DNA from: JBKHJA01 sp046538375
Lineage (GTDB): Bacteria > Acidobacteriota > Aminicenantia > Aminicenantales > Aminicenantaceae
DNA: 37,425 nucleotides
NCBI GenBank assembly: GCA_046538375.1
Contig: JBKHJA010000009.1
Location: 1 to 37,425 of the forward strand
Direction of reading: 5' to 3'
The position numbers and the translations under genes were made by a program. The notes below the pieces were generated by a model, which was not told the origin of the DNA, searched no databases, and worked only from the letters and a program-made list of their open reading frames with translations. Positions 8,024 through 16,479 of this stretch are shown piece by piece. Position 1 is the stretch's first letter; the number at the start of each line of letters is the position of its first letter.

Positions 8024-8860
8024 ATGAAAAAAAAATTTGTCTTGTTTATCCTTGTGTTGAGTTTGGCCTCTTTCATGGGATTGAAAATTTACTCTGATAA
8101 AATTCCACGGAAAAAAATTCCAGGATCCTCCATCATCTATATTCCTTCAGGAAAGCACCTCAAGCTGGCAACCTTGGGCTGCTCCTCTGTTCTGGCTGAC
8201 CTGGTCTATCTATGGGCGATTCAGTATTACAGCGACTTCTCCATCGCAGATCGATACAAAAACTTAGACCATATCTTTTCTGTGATCTCTGAATTGGACC
8301 CTCACTATCTTGATCCCTACGAGGTGGGGGCTTTGATTGCCGTCTACGAAGCAGGAGATCCGTTGTTAGGGTTGAAAGTTTTGGATAGAGGGTTGGAAAA
8401 AAATCCAAATCAGTGGATCTTTCCCTTCCAAGCTGGCCACTACGCTCAGATGGTGATGAAAGACTTTAAGCTGGCTCAAAAATATTACCAGAAGGCCATG
8501 AAAATAGAAGGAGCTCCTGCCGTTGCCAGACGCCTTTATGCCTATTCTGCTTTTAAACTGGCAGACTATGAAACTTCCTGGAAGACCTGGCTGGAGATTT
8601 ATCGGGAAGCAGAAGAAGAGAGAATAAAAAAAATCGCTTCCAACCATCTTTATCAGGTGAAAGCAGCCATGGATATCAGAAGGATCAATCAAGCCATAGA
8701 AGAATTCAGAAAAAGATACAGGCACAATCCCTCGGATTTATCTCGACTGGTGGAAACAGGTCTTCTGGAATCTCTGCCCCAAGACTTGGATGGACAAGAT
8801 TACCTGTATGATCAGGAAACAGGTAAAACCGAGCCTCGGTCAATCCCATGGAAAAGATAA
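8024..8860 (+). CDS. Membrane-anchored TPR-like protein
   Basis: 278 residues. A single hydrophobic N-terminal segment (about 5-22) acts as signal or anchor. The rest is helical with TPR-like repeats (for example the segment around 130-170 reading NQWIFPFQAGHYAQ, then LAQKYYQKAMK). The C-terminus is polar. It is 5 bases after the permease and overlaps the prepilin peptidase gene by 13 bases. Its function is not recognisable beyond a probable periplasmic scaffold; a role with the ABC pair or the pilus machinery is inference from position. Confidence 0.6.
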   Translation: MKKKFVLFILVLSLASFMGLKIYSDKIPRKKIPGSSIIYIPSGKHLKLATLGCSSVLADLVYLWAIQYYSDFSIADRYKNLDHIFSVISELDPHYLDPYEVGALIAVYEAGDPLLGLKVLDRGLEKNPNQWIFPFQAGHYAQMVMKDFKLAQKYYQKAMKIEGAPAVARRLYAYSAFKLADYETSWKTWLEIYREAEEERIKKIASNHLYQVKAAMDIRRINQAIEEFRKRYRHNPSDLSRLVETGLLESLPQDLDGQDYLYDQETGKTEPRSIPWKR

Positions 8861-9624
8861 TCCTTATCACTCTCTGCGGGCTAGCCTGGGGAAGTTTCCT
8901 CAACGTGGTGATCTACCGATTTCCCCGTAGAAAGAGTCTCATAAAGCCGGCCTCATCCTGTCCTCACTGCCACAGAAAAATCAAAATCTATGATAATATT
9001 CCGGTCTTTTCCTATCTTTTCCTGAGGGGAAGATGCCGTTACTGTCACCGCAAAATATCCCTTTCCTATCCGCTGGTGGAGATGCTGACTCCGCTGAGCT
9101 TTCTTCTTCTCTACTTCCAGCATTCTTTGAACTTTTTTTTCTTCGCCTCCTGCCTGTTCGTAAGCGCTTTGATTCTTTTGGGTTTTATCGATTTCTACCA
9201 TCAAATCCTTCCTGATGAAATAACCCTCCCAGGAATTCTGCTGGCTGTGGTCTATTCGCCTTTCCGTCCCCATCTCAACCTGACCCAGTCACTGGTGGGT
9301 GCGGTGGCAGGAGCCGGATTCCTGCTTTTTGTCTACGGGGGATACTATCTGCTGCGGAAAAAAGAAGGCCTGGGCATGGGTGATGTGACCATGATGCTGA
9401 TGACAGGAGCGTACTTGGGCTGGCGTCAGGCTTTCTTAGTTTTGATCTTGGCTTCTTTTGCTGGAGCTTTGGTGGGAGTTTTCTTTATTTTTTTTAAGAA
9501 AAAAAACCTTCAGTATTCGCTTCCTTTCGGGTCCTTTCTAGCCGCTTCCGCTTATGTCTCTCTTCTCTGGGGAGAGAAAATCATCAGCTCCTATTTAAGC
9601 CTGTACAAAAATCTGGTTGTTTAG
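8848..9624 (+). CDS. pilD: Prepilin peptidase / N-methyltransferase (type IV leader peptidase)
   Basis: 258 residues of the A24A family, a polytopic inner-membrane aspartyl protease. It cleaves the prepilin leader and methylates the new N-terminal residue. The cytoplasmic methyltransferase loop has both CxxC pairs (Cys38/41 and Cys63/66) and the IPVFSY motif. The catalytic aspartates are Asp115 (FIDFYHQILPDE) and Asp179 in GMGD. About eight membrane segments are expected. It starts 13 bases inside the TPR gene, so its expression is tied to the ABC/TPR operon rather than to the pilus core genes. Its expected substrates, the three minor pilins, are encoded convergently just beyond its stop. Confidence 0.93.
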   Translation: MEKIILITLCGLAWGSFLNVVIYRFPRRKSLIKPASSCPHCHRKIKIYDNIPVFSYLFLRGRCRYCHRKISLSYPLVEMLTPLSFLLLYFQHSLNFFFFASCLFVSALILLGFIDFYHQILPDEITLPGILLAVVYSPFRPHLNLTQSLVGAVAGAGFLLFVYGGYYLLRKKEGLGMGDVTMMLMTGAYLGWRQAFLVLILASFAGALVGVFFIFFKKKNLQYSLPFGSFLAASAYVSLLWGEKIISSYLSLYKNLVV

Positions 9625-9636
9625 GCAAATCCTCCG

Positions 9637-11025
9637 TCATTGTGCTCTTCTATCCTGCCAGGAGACCACCACCCAGTATGGAATGCCGCCTTTGATCCAG
9701 CTCAATTCAGCCAAGGCCTCATCATAATGGACATCCATGTTGTTTTTGAATTCAAGATAGTTGCAGACAACAGCCCCATACAAATCCACATTCGCATTGC
9801 TGAAATTGACCGCTGCCCGGGGCACGTAGATGGCGGCATGGGTATCCACATTGTTTTCCCAGGTCATCTCTCCTGTGAATTCATCGGTCCCCAGGATTAT
9901 CAGATTGGAAGGAACCTGGCTTGAATTCTGGACAGTGTTGTTGTTCATGTAGAAACTGGTATTGCCGAGAATCAAGGTCAAACAGGAACCATCCGCGATT
10001 TCCAGCGAAGAGTTGTTCTTCATCAGAAACTCTGCTCCGTTGGGATCGGTGATATACAGGGCCACATTGCCTTCAATCCGCACGGTGCTGTTGGTAACAA
10101 TCTCAAAGGAGCTGTACACCCCGCTGTCATCCTGGGTGAGAATGGTGGTCTCTTTTTTGATGCTTTGAAAATCGCCTCGATAGTAGGTGGCCATGTCCAG
10201 CTCGCCGTACTCATCATACCAGGTGCTGAAGTCGTAGTCGTTTTCGAAAAGATCCCGAGGGGGCAAATTCAAAAGATCCACCTCAGGCATCTCAAATTCT
10301 GAAGGCAGAATTCTTTTTTCGCCTCTAAAATCTGTCCCCTCTGGAATATCGATCACTTCATCGATGCCCTCTGGGTCTGTTCCGAATCCTGAAGCCAGGT
10401 TTCCGTATATTTCAGAACTGCTTCCTTGAGAAATGAAAATACTCTGGTTTTGGGTGTTGTTAGTGCCTGTATGTCCCTTTGTCCCTCTTTCATTACCCGT
10501 GCCATAAGCTCCCTCCCTCGAATCATAACTGTCAACAAACAAGTTAGTCTTGGCCTCGATGCCTTGGTGGGCAAAAAAGCCAAAATCGAAAATGGATCGC
10601 AGATGCTTTTCCAGATTCACTCTCACTGTGCGGTCCACAGTCCAGGGGCCAACAAAGGGCACCTGGCCTTTAGCTTCCAACATGCGATTCTCGCCAGAAG
10701 GAGGCATCACTCTGATATGGATATCTCCCACCACCTCCTCGTCTGAGGTGGTCATGTCATGGATAGTCAGGGTGAGGACACCATCTTCACCCTCAACCCA
10801 CGGGGAAACACTCCAATTGTTCAATTCCCAAAGAGCTCTGTCTATCCCGGCCTCAGCGAGATGGAAAGCCATGGCCGATTTGAAGGATTTCTCGGTTATC
10901 CTGAATTGAGCGGAGAGTTTAAACATAAAAGGCACAGCCATCAGAAGGATGACCAGTATGACCAATACAGCCACAGCCAGCACATATCCCCGTGGAGAAT
11001 TTTCAGGTGTGGATTTTTTGGGCAT
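9637..11025 (-). CDS. PilX-type minor pilin / pilus assembly protein
   Basis: 462 residues. The N-terminus has the PilX-like form: polar start, NSPRGYVLAVAVLVILVILL membrane helix (about 11-31), then FHLAEAGIDRALWEL, a hallmark of the PilX N-terminal region. The long C-terminal part is beta-rich and Asn/Gly-rich, with AAIYVPRAAVNF and HYDEAL near the end, a pattern seen in domains fused to PilX-like proteins. It is exported through the pilus machinery. The start is preceded by GAAGGGAT. It is last of three leftward minor-pilin genes, 78 bases after the PilW-type gene, and its stop is 12 bases from the convergent pilD stop. Confidence 0.78.
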   Translation of the reverse strand: MPKKSTPENSPRGYVLAVAVLVILVILLMAVPFMFKLSAQFRITEKSFKSAMAFHLAEAGIDRALWELNNWSVSPWVEGEDGVLTLTIHDMTTSDEEVVGDIHIRVMPPSGENRMLEAKGQVPFVGPWTVDRTVRVNLEKHLRSIFDFGFFAHQGIEAKTNLFVDSYDSREGAYGTGNERGTKGHTGTNNTQNQSIFISQGSSSEIYGNLASGFGTDPEGIDEVIDIPEGTDFRGEKRILPSEFEMPEVDLLNLPPRDLFENDYDFSTWYDEYGELDMATYYRGDFQSIKKETTILTQDDSGVYSSFEIVTNSTVRIEGNVALYITDPNGAEFLMKNNSSLEIADGSCLTLILGNTSFYMNNNTVQNSSQVPSNLIILGTDEFTGEMTWENNVDTHAAIYVPRAAVNFSNANVDLYGAVVCNYLEFKNNMDVHYDEALAELSWIKGGIPYWVVVSWQDRRAQ

Positions 11026-11103
11026 TGTTTTTATCCCTTCTTTTTATTTTTGATTATCATCGGTCTATCCAAAACAGATAACCATGGTTTGTGGCCCTTT
11101 TTG

Positions 11104-11724
11104 TCACAATGATTTGTTCCGAAGCTTGACCTGAGTATGGAATGTTTCCTGAAAGTCTCCTCCTGTATGGGTGGCTTTGGAAGTGAGTGAAATGTCTATA
11201 CTGGCGGTATCAGAATAAACCGAAGGATTGACTGGTGGATTATCTCCAGTCCAAAAATCGACCTGAAAATTTAACACTTTGTCAGCCACAACTTTTTTTC
11301 GGGGATCAGAATCATAGGCATCGATAATCCTTTCTAGTTTACGGGGATAATCGGGATTCTGGGTGTAGATGATGTAATCGGAGACATGGCCAAAATTGAT
11401 GATCTCACCGGTCCCGGGATCCACAGAAGGAAGCTCAAGAATAAGGACACTTCTGGAGGTCGAATAATAAGTCCCATCCACTTCCACAGGACCAGGGACA
11501 ACCTGGATAGCTTCTCTTATATCACGGGTGATCCAGGCGAGAGGAAAAGTAATGTCCTCCACCGTGTCGGCCCTCGCGTTCTGGTTAAGAAAATACTTCT
11601 GGCCTGCCGAGTACAACCAGAGAAGAGCCAGCATGACCACTGCAGAGATGGCTATAGCTATCAACACCTCAATTAAAGAGATCCCTGGAGGAGAAAATTT
11701 TCTTTTCTTCGAAAATCTTTTCAT
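11104..11724 (-). CDS. PilW-type minor pilin
   Basis: 206 residues with a class III prepilin leader: short basic peptide, then PPG^ISLIEVLIAIAI with Glu at mature position 5, and a hydrophobic helix. The soluble part ends with the SIDISLTSKA beta-strand pattern common in PilW-like proteins. It probably primes pilus or pseudopilus assembly. It starts 10 bases after the PilV-type stop. Confidence 0.82.
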   Translation of the reverse strand: MKRFSKKRKFSPPGISLIEVLIAIAISAVVMLALLWLYSAGQKYFLNQNARADTVEDITFPLAWITRDIREAIQVVPGPVEVDGTYYSTSRSVLILELPSVDPGTGEIINFGHVSDYIIYTQNPDYPRKLERIIDAYDSDPRKKVVADKVLNFQVDFWTGDNPPVNPSVYSDTASIDISLTSKATHTGGDFQETFHTQVKLRNKSL

Positions 11725-11734
11725 TCTCTTTGAC

Positions 11735-12154
11735 CTATCTCCTGTTGATTCCCTCTTTAGTGATATAGGTCACCACGCTCTTTTTCATCTGTCTCCCTCC
11801 ATAATCCCAGGTTATGGTGACAGTCAGCTTTTTGATGAGATCCTGATTGTCCTCAGGAATATCTTCGATGGTGTATGAGCCTGTGCCATTTTCGAGAACC
11901 GGATGATCGAGATGGGGATGATTGAAATTTGAAGAGGAAGGTAAAGCCAGGATATCTTCAAAGGCCATGTTGCGAATCAACTCCACCTGTTGCTTGGCAA
12001 TTTGGGCAGCAAAGGCCACCTGTCTTGTTCTGGAGAAAACATTGTATCCATACACAAAAAATCCGATGAGCATGATCAAAACCACAGCCAGAATAAACAT
12101 GGTCACCAAAACTTCCATGATGGTAAAACCCTGGTTGTTCTTTCTTACGGTCAT
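11735..12154 (-). CDS. PilV-type minor pilin
   Basis: 139 residues. The leader cleavage motif NNQG^FTIMEVLVTMFILAVVL is easily recognised (Gly at -1, Phe at +1, Glu at +5), followed by the N-terminal pilin helix and a short globular domain. AKQQVELIRNMAFEDI resembles the PilV/GspI group. It is first in the minor pilin operon. The ribosome binding site is modest (GGTG). A short ORF with a much better ribosome binding site lies 65 bases upstream (12220-12261). Confidence 0.82.
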   Translation of the reverse strand: MTVRKNNQGFTIMEVLVTMFILAVVLIMLIGFFVYGYNVFSRTRQVAFAAQIAKQQVELIRNMAFEDILALPSSSNFNHPHLDHPVLENGTGSYTIEDIPEDNQDLIKKLTVTITWDYGGRQMKKSVVTYITKEGINRR

Positions 12155-12491
12155 GATTTCATTTTCACCGCTTTTTCAAAGAGAAATTCATATGAACGGG
12201 AGACAGTTATGGAGTTTTATTATTTTGTCACCATTGAGACAGTAGAAAACACCCTTTCCATAACAGTCACCTCTTTAAAGATAATAGAACAAGTTTTTAG
12301 GTCAATGGCCTCTGATGATGAATCTCTGGGCTAAACATGTGCTCTGATGGATCATCTCTAAAGGTAGATTTCTCTCCTCCCTAATAATTAGCCCAGGATT
12401 AAATTGGCCCGTATAATCCCTAACTCTGCTGTTTATGGCTGTAAATCCCTATCCTCACTCTCCACATCTCAGAAAATGAACTCTTTCTCAT
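12155..12491. other. Intergenic region between tilS and the minor pilin operon
   Basis: Both flanking genes read leftward. The region holds the 13-codon ORF described separately. It also has a 9-base inverted repeat CTGGGCTAA (12326-12334) with TTAGCCCAG (12388-12396), and a degenerate relative of the 4596-4627 hairpin near 12350-12370. A TTGACC and a TATTAT occur on the minus strand near 12283-12304, but their 13-base spacing is too short for a standard promoter. Confidence 0.5.
12220..12261 (-). CDS. Possible 13-codon leader ORF upstream of the minor pilins
   Basis: The ORF MERVFSTVSMVTK is preceded by AAAGAGGTGA at good spacing, the best ribosome binding site in this intergenic region. 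It ends 65 bases before the PilV-type start. It could be a leader peptide that influences the pilin mRNA, or chance. No codon-use test is possible at this length. Confidence 0.25.
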   Translation of the reverse strand: MERVFSTVSMVTK

Positions 12492-13856
12492 TTATGACTT
12501 TTTTATGGCAAAGACCGTCTTGGTCTGGGTGCTGATCTTAAATTTTTCAGAAACAGGCAGCCCCAGCACCCATACGATCTCCTCCCCAGAGAAAAAAACA
12601 GGCCTGTCTTCCCTCTCCGAGAGAGGGATCCCCTTGGCCCTCATGATTTCTTTTAGCTTTTTCTGGCCCGGAGCCCCCAGAGGCTGATATTTATCTCCAG
12701 GCCGCCGGTTGCGGATCAAAAGGGGAAACCGGAGTTTCTCTCTATCCAGGTAAGCTTGAGCCTCATCATTGAAATCAAGATGAAGGCCGGGTTTCCTGGT
12801 CTTCTCATTTCCCTCGAATATCGAATTTATCTCTTTTATCTCCACAGGATCTTTCCCCTCCCACAGATATTCATAACTTATCTGAGTACGGGGTTTCTTT
12901 ATGAAAACCAAATCTTCTTCTCGGCACAGGATGAGGTTTTTCTCCAGATGGTGTTCTTTACCCCTCTCCAGCCTCAACACAGATTCCACATCTTTGAAGC
13001 TCACTCCTTTCAGATTCCCCTTGAGTCTATGAATAAACTCTCTGACCACCCTCCGGCCTAAAGCAGGAGAAACAGGATGGAGAATATTTATGTCCAGAGA
13101 AAGTCTGCGGTCCTTCTCAACTATGGCTCTCTGGGCTTTTTCCTGGGCTAACCTTTCCAACAGAACCTCTTCCTCCCTCAGGATAGAAGCCGCTTTAGCC
13201 AGCTGAGGAATGATTCTGGGCTCAAAGTTTTTCTGAATATAGGGAATGAGTTCCATCCGTATCTTGTTTCGGAAAAATCTTGGATCAAAATTGCTTTCAT
13301 CAATACGGTAAGGAATCCTCTTTTTCCTCATCCAATCCTGGATGTCATCCCGCTCCAACTGAAGAAGCGGCCTGACAATCAATCCCTCCACCATGGGATA
13401 TATGCTGGCTAAACCACGAGGTCCGCTTCCTCTCATCAGCCTCATCAGAAGAGTTTCTGCCTGGTCAGTCATGGTATGGCCGGTGGCAATCTTGGTTAAA
13501 CCCCGCTCCCGGGCTGTTTTCTTTAAAAATTCATACCTCAGCCTTCTCCCCGCCTCCTCCACGCCCAGCCCTTTTTTGTGGGCATAGGAGCGGACATCTT
13601 CTGAACCCAGGATAAGCGGCAGTGAGTGTCTGCTGGCAACATCTTGTACAAATTTAACATCCTCCTCTGCTCCTGGGCGAAGTTTGTGGTTGAAGTGTCC
13701 CAGGAATATCTCAAAATCCCATTCCTCTCCCACCTCCAGCAGTAAAGCCAGCAGACAGGAAGAGTCCAGGCCTCCTGAATAGGCCACCAGGATTCGGTCC
13801 TTTTTTTCAAGAAGGTGGTATTCCCTTATGGCTTTTTTGAATCCGGTTAAGATCAT
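12492..13856 (-). CDS. tilS: tRNA(Ile)-lysidine synthase
   Basis: 454 residues from the ATG at 13856. TilS uses ATP and lysine to convert C34 of tRNA-Ile(CAU) to lysidine, so that it reads AUA as isoleucine. The PP-loop SGGLDSS is at 27-33, followed by HFNHKLR, GHTMTDQAET and RPLLQL, all family hallmarks. The C-terminal TilS domain is present (RNRRPGDKYQPLGAPGQKK; IPLSERED). An in-frame TTG at 13898 would add 14 residues but has no ribosome binding site. The gene lies downstream of an elongator tRNA-Met gene on the same strand, under what looks like one promoter at 14056-14084. Confidence 0.93.
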   Translation of the reverse strand: MILTGFKKAIREYHLLEKKDRILVAYSGGLDSSCLLALLLEVGEEWDFEIFLGHFNHKLRPGAEEDVKFVQDVASRHSLPLILGSEDVRSYAHKKGLGVEEAGRRLRYEFLKKTARERGLTKIATGHTMTDQAETLLMRLMRGSGPRGLASIYPMVEGLIVRPLLQLERDDIQDWMRKKRIPYRIDESNFDPRFFRNKIRMELIPYIQKNFEPRIIPQLAKAASILREEEVLLERLAQEKAQRAIVEKDRRLSLDINILHPVSPALGRRVVREFIHRLKGNLKGVSFKDVESVLRLERGKEHHLEKNLILCREEDLVFIKKPRTQISYEYLWEGKDPVEIKEINSIFEGNEKTRKPGLHLDFNDEAQAYLDREKLRFPLLIRNRRPGDKYQPLGAPGQKKLKEIMRAKGIPLSEREDRPVFFSGEEIVWVLGLPVSEKFKISTQTKTVFAIKKS

Positions 13857-13971
13857 GTCTTTTCCGACCAGAGGTAAGTGAACAAGAACTCTTACCAAAG
13901 AAAAAAATTTGTCTGTCTCGGGATTAAATCCTCCTGCAAAGGCGCTTTTCCTTTTTCCACGATGGGGAGAG

Positions 13972-14045
13972 TGGCGGTGGAGGGATTCGAACCCCCGACA
14001 CTACGGATATGAGCCGTATGCTCTAACCGCCTGAGCTACACCGCC
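13972..14045 (-). tRNA. tRNA-Met (CAT), elongator type
   Basis: The 74-base gene folds as a full cloverleaf: acceptor stem GGCGGTG/CACCGCC, D stem GCTC/GAGC, anticodon stem TACGG/CCGTA with loop CTCATAT (anticodon CAT), T arm with TTCGAAT, and discriminator A. The 3' CCA is not encoded. A paired G1-C72 and the lack of three G-C pairs in the anticodon stem exclude the initiator. From memory it is very close to Bacillus elongator tRNA-Met, which argues against tRNA-Ile2 although both have CAT. Confidence 0.93.
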
Positions 14046-14055
14046 GATGGGCAAA

Positions 14056-14084
14056 ATTTTAGCTAAATATCGGATTTAAGTCAA
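14056..14084 (-). promoter_or_regulatory. Promoter for tRNA-Met and tilS
   Basis: On the minus strand TTGACT (14079-14084) is followed after exactly 17 bases by TAAAAT (14056-14061). Transcription would begin near 14049, four bases ahead of the mature tRNA 5' end, and could continue into tilS. Confidence 0.7.
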
Positions 14085-14199
14085 TTTGTCTGTGGCTTGG
14101 GAAAGCATTTCTAAAACCGTGATGCATTCACAATCAGTTCAGCAGATTCCTCAGCCCCATCCCTCACCTATGCTCACTATACATTCATAACTAATGCGC

Positions 14200-14238
14200 A
14201 AAAAAGCTGCGTCTGCGGCTTAGGGGAAGCTTTTTTTT
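14200..14238. terminator. Bidirectional terminator-like hairpin after the pilus core operon
   Basis: AAAAAAGCT (14200-14208) and AGCTTTTTT (14228-14236) form an inverted repeat with an A run on one side and a T run on the other, so it could work on either strand. It lies about 95 bases beyond the secretin stop. The GC part of the stem is short, so efficiency is uncertain. Confidence 0.45.
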
Positions 14239-14334
14239 GGTGATGACAGAAGGTCTTTCCAGTGGGATTAGGCGGTGGAATTAAAAAAGAAAATGAAATT
14301 TTTATTAAACGGCAGATTCAGAATTCAGTGTCTG

Positions 14335-16479
14335 TCATCGAACCACAACCCGGGCCTCCCGGGTTTCAAAGGATAACGATTGACCGCTGGGACTGTTGGC
14401 TGACACGCTGCTGACAGAAATGGTGCTTTCTCCCTTGGCTTTTGCCTTGAACACAAGGTTGGCAATGCGGCCCCCTCCCTTGAGTCCTCTGTCCACTTCA
14501 GGACTGGAGAAGCCCAGGGTGCATATCCCGGATGAATTGTCCACATTCTTCAAAAAGGGCGGAGATTCTCCCAGCCGGCTGATCATCCCCCCTTGAATAA
14601 CCTCCTTCACCTCCAGGACCTGAGCATTGAAATTAACTGTCAAGGACATGTTGGCGATTTCCTGGTCAGACCTGAGATTGACGCTGAGCCGGAATTCTCG
14701 GTCTGCAGGAACTTCGAAATTGGAAGGATTGAGAAACACCAGGTTTCCTGTTTCCTCTTCTCTTCCTCTCTGCCTTTCTTCCAGCATCCGCTGGCGCATC
14801 ATTTCCAGGTCAGAAAGTTCCTCTTCTGGCCGCGGACTCACTGTCTCCCCGGTGGGGGAGACTCCTCTCAGGTTGGCCCACAGCGGCTTGAGATCCTCCT
14901 TACTGACCGGGATGGTGCGGATGATGTGGGGAGTGATGGTCAAAATGACATCCGTCTGCTGAATGGTCTGGTCGGTGCTGGAGAACAGGCTTCCCAGAAC
15001 AGGAAGATTTTTAAGACCTGCTATCCCTCTCAATGTCTTTCTCTCTTCATCCTTCAACAATCCGGCCAGCAAATTGGTCTCCCCGTCCTTGAGGCGGATG
15101 GTATTCTTGACTTCCCGGGTGGCAATGATGGGTATATTGGCAAATCCTGTCCCCCCTAATGACCTCAACTTTATCTCCAGCTCCAGGGTAATTTCTCTTT
15201 CATGATGAATCCTGGGAGTGATTTTGACATCGATACCCACGTCCTCATACTGAAAGGAAGTCACCGGCTGTTGGCTGATGCCTCCTGCTGCAATAGGGGT
15301 GAAAGTAGTCCGGGGGATGGGCACCTTGTCTCCCACCAGGTACTCAATTTTCTCTCCCTCCACACCTCGAAAACGCGGCTGGGAGATGATCTTGGTATCG
15401 GCATCCTGTTCTAAAAACTGCAGAAAAGAAGTGGGCAAAGTGATCTGGTAATTCTCTGCCCTGGAAAAATCGATATCCTTCAAATTCAGCCAGCTTGTCT
15501 CAGTGGTCTCTTCTGGAACGTTGTATCTGAATCCTGCTCCATGCTGGTCAAAATCCAGGCCCAACTGTCTGAGCTTGGTGCGGGAGACTTCCATGATTTC
15601 CAGATCAATCACCACCTCTCCTTTGGGTTTATCCCAGATATGGACGATCCTCTCAGCCAGCTCCACGATAGGGGGAGAGGCCCTGACGGTCACAGAATTC
15701 AAATTCTTATCCACGATGATGTTGGGAGCCTGGAACTGAGTCTGGAGCATCTGCCGGAGAGGCCCTTGAATATCCTGAGCATTGATGTTGGAAAGATAAA
15801 AAGTCTTGATGGCATTCAGCTCGTACTGAACCCTCTTCACCGGCTGATCAGGAGCGATGATGAGAGTTTTCTCGTCTATGATCCTGTAGAAATTCTTGGA
15901 AGCCAGGCAAAGGGAATTGAGAGCCTGCTCAAAGCCCATATCCACGAGGTCGATGGTGAAAGGAACATCCCTGAACTGTTCATCAAAGATGATGTTGATC
16001 CGGGCGCTCTTGGCCAGAGCTTGAAAAATAGAGCGAAGGCTGGCATTGACGAATTTCAACTGCAGTTTCTCTTTATCCACCTTGAGCTTAACCGGGAGTT
16101 CAATCTTGACCTCTTCTGGCTTTTCCACCTCCACCTCTTCTTCAGCCAGTCTTCTGGCCTCTTCGGCTATGGCTTTGTTGGAAGGATCATAGGAAAGGGC
16201 TACCTGGTACTCAGCCAGAGCTTCCTCTTTCTTCCCTAGGTAAGCAAGCCTGCGTGCTTCTTCCAGATGAGAAATGCTGGCCGCGATTTTGGCTCGGACC
16301 AAAGCCAGCCGGTAGACGGAATTTTGAGGATCTTCTGCCAGCGCCTTCTCATAATACTTGATAGCTTCATCCCAATCTTTGTTGACCGCTGCTTTGGTTC
16401 CCTGCTTATAGCTCCGGCTCAATACCGTACATCCCCATAAGGCAAGTGTTATTATGACTAAAATTGATATTTTTTTCAT
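14335..16479 (-). CDS. Secretin (PilQ/GspD type) lipoprotein with TPR and cohesin-like domains
   Basis: 714 residues; the outer-membrane pore of a type IV pilus or type II secretion machine. Order: lipoprotein signal with LWGC (Cys17), TPR repeats at about 22-115, STN-type domain at about 137-210, secretin short domain at about 222-285, and secretin beta-domain at about 360-520 containing VPIPRT and LPVLGSLFSS (492-501). An acidic linker (550-577) follows, then a beta-sandwich at about 582-714. That last domain reads like a cohesin-type domain (FEVPADREFRLSVNL; MSLTVNFNAQVLEVKEV; GGGRIANLVFKAKA). The TPR segment at the N-terminus may replace a separate pilotin (inference). The start overlaps the PilP-type gene by 4 bases. 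It is last in the seven-gene core operon. Confidence 0.9.
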   Translation of the reverse strand: MKKISILVIITLALWGCTVLSRSYKQGTKAAVNKDWDEAIKYYEKALAEDPQNSVYRLALVRAKIAASISHLEEARRLAYLGKKEEALAEYQVALSYDPSNKAIAEEARRLAEEEVEVEKPEEVKIELPVKLKVDKEKLQLKFVNASLRSIFQALAKSARINIIFDEQFRDVPFTIDLVDMGFEQALNSLCLASKNFYRIIDEKTLIIAPDQPVKRVQYELNAIKTFYLSNINAQDIQGPLRQMLQTQFQAPNIIVDKNLNSVTVRASPPIVELAERIVHIWDKPKGEVVIDLEIMEVSRTKLRQLGLDFDQHGAGFRYNVPEETTETSWLNLKDIDFSRAENYQITLPTSFLQFLEQDADTKIISQPRFRGVEGEKIEYLVGDKVPIPRTTFTPIAAGGISQQPVTSFQYEDVGIDVKITPRIHHEREITLELEIKLRSLGGTGFANIPIIATREVKNTIRLKDGETNLLAGLLKDEERKTLRGIAGLKNLPVLGSLFSSTDQTIQQTDVILTITPHIIRTIPVSKEDLKPLWANLRGVSPTGETVSPRPEEELSDLEMMRQRMLEERQRGREEETGNLVFLNPSNFEVPADREFRLSVNLRSDQEIANMSLTVNFNAQVLEVKEVIQGGMISRLGESPPFLKNVDNSSGICTLGFSSPEVDRGLKGGGRIANLVFKAKAKGESTISVSSVSANSPSGQSLSFETREARVVVR

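Larger units (their letters stand above)
14046..14334. other. Intergenic region between the secretin gene and tRNA-Met
   Basis: It contains the tRNA/tilS promoter (14056-14084), a degenerate copy of the C-rich repeat (14147-14168: TTCCTCAGCCCC then CCCTCACC) and a terminator-like hairpin (14200-14238). No gene is visible. Confidence 0.6.

Noticed and set aside
12283..12304. Sigma-70 promoter for the minor pilins (TTGACC with TATTAT)
   Set aside because: The spacing between the two boxes is only 13 bases.
13972..14045. tRNA-Ile2 (lysidine-modified) or initiator tRNA, given the CAT anticodon and the tilS neighbour
   Set aside because: G1-C72 is paired and the anticodon stem lacks three G-C pairs, so it is not the initiator; overall similarity fits elongator tRNA-Met better than Ile2.
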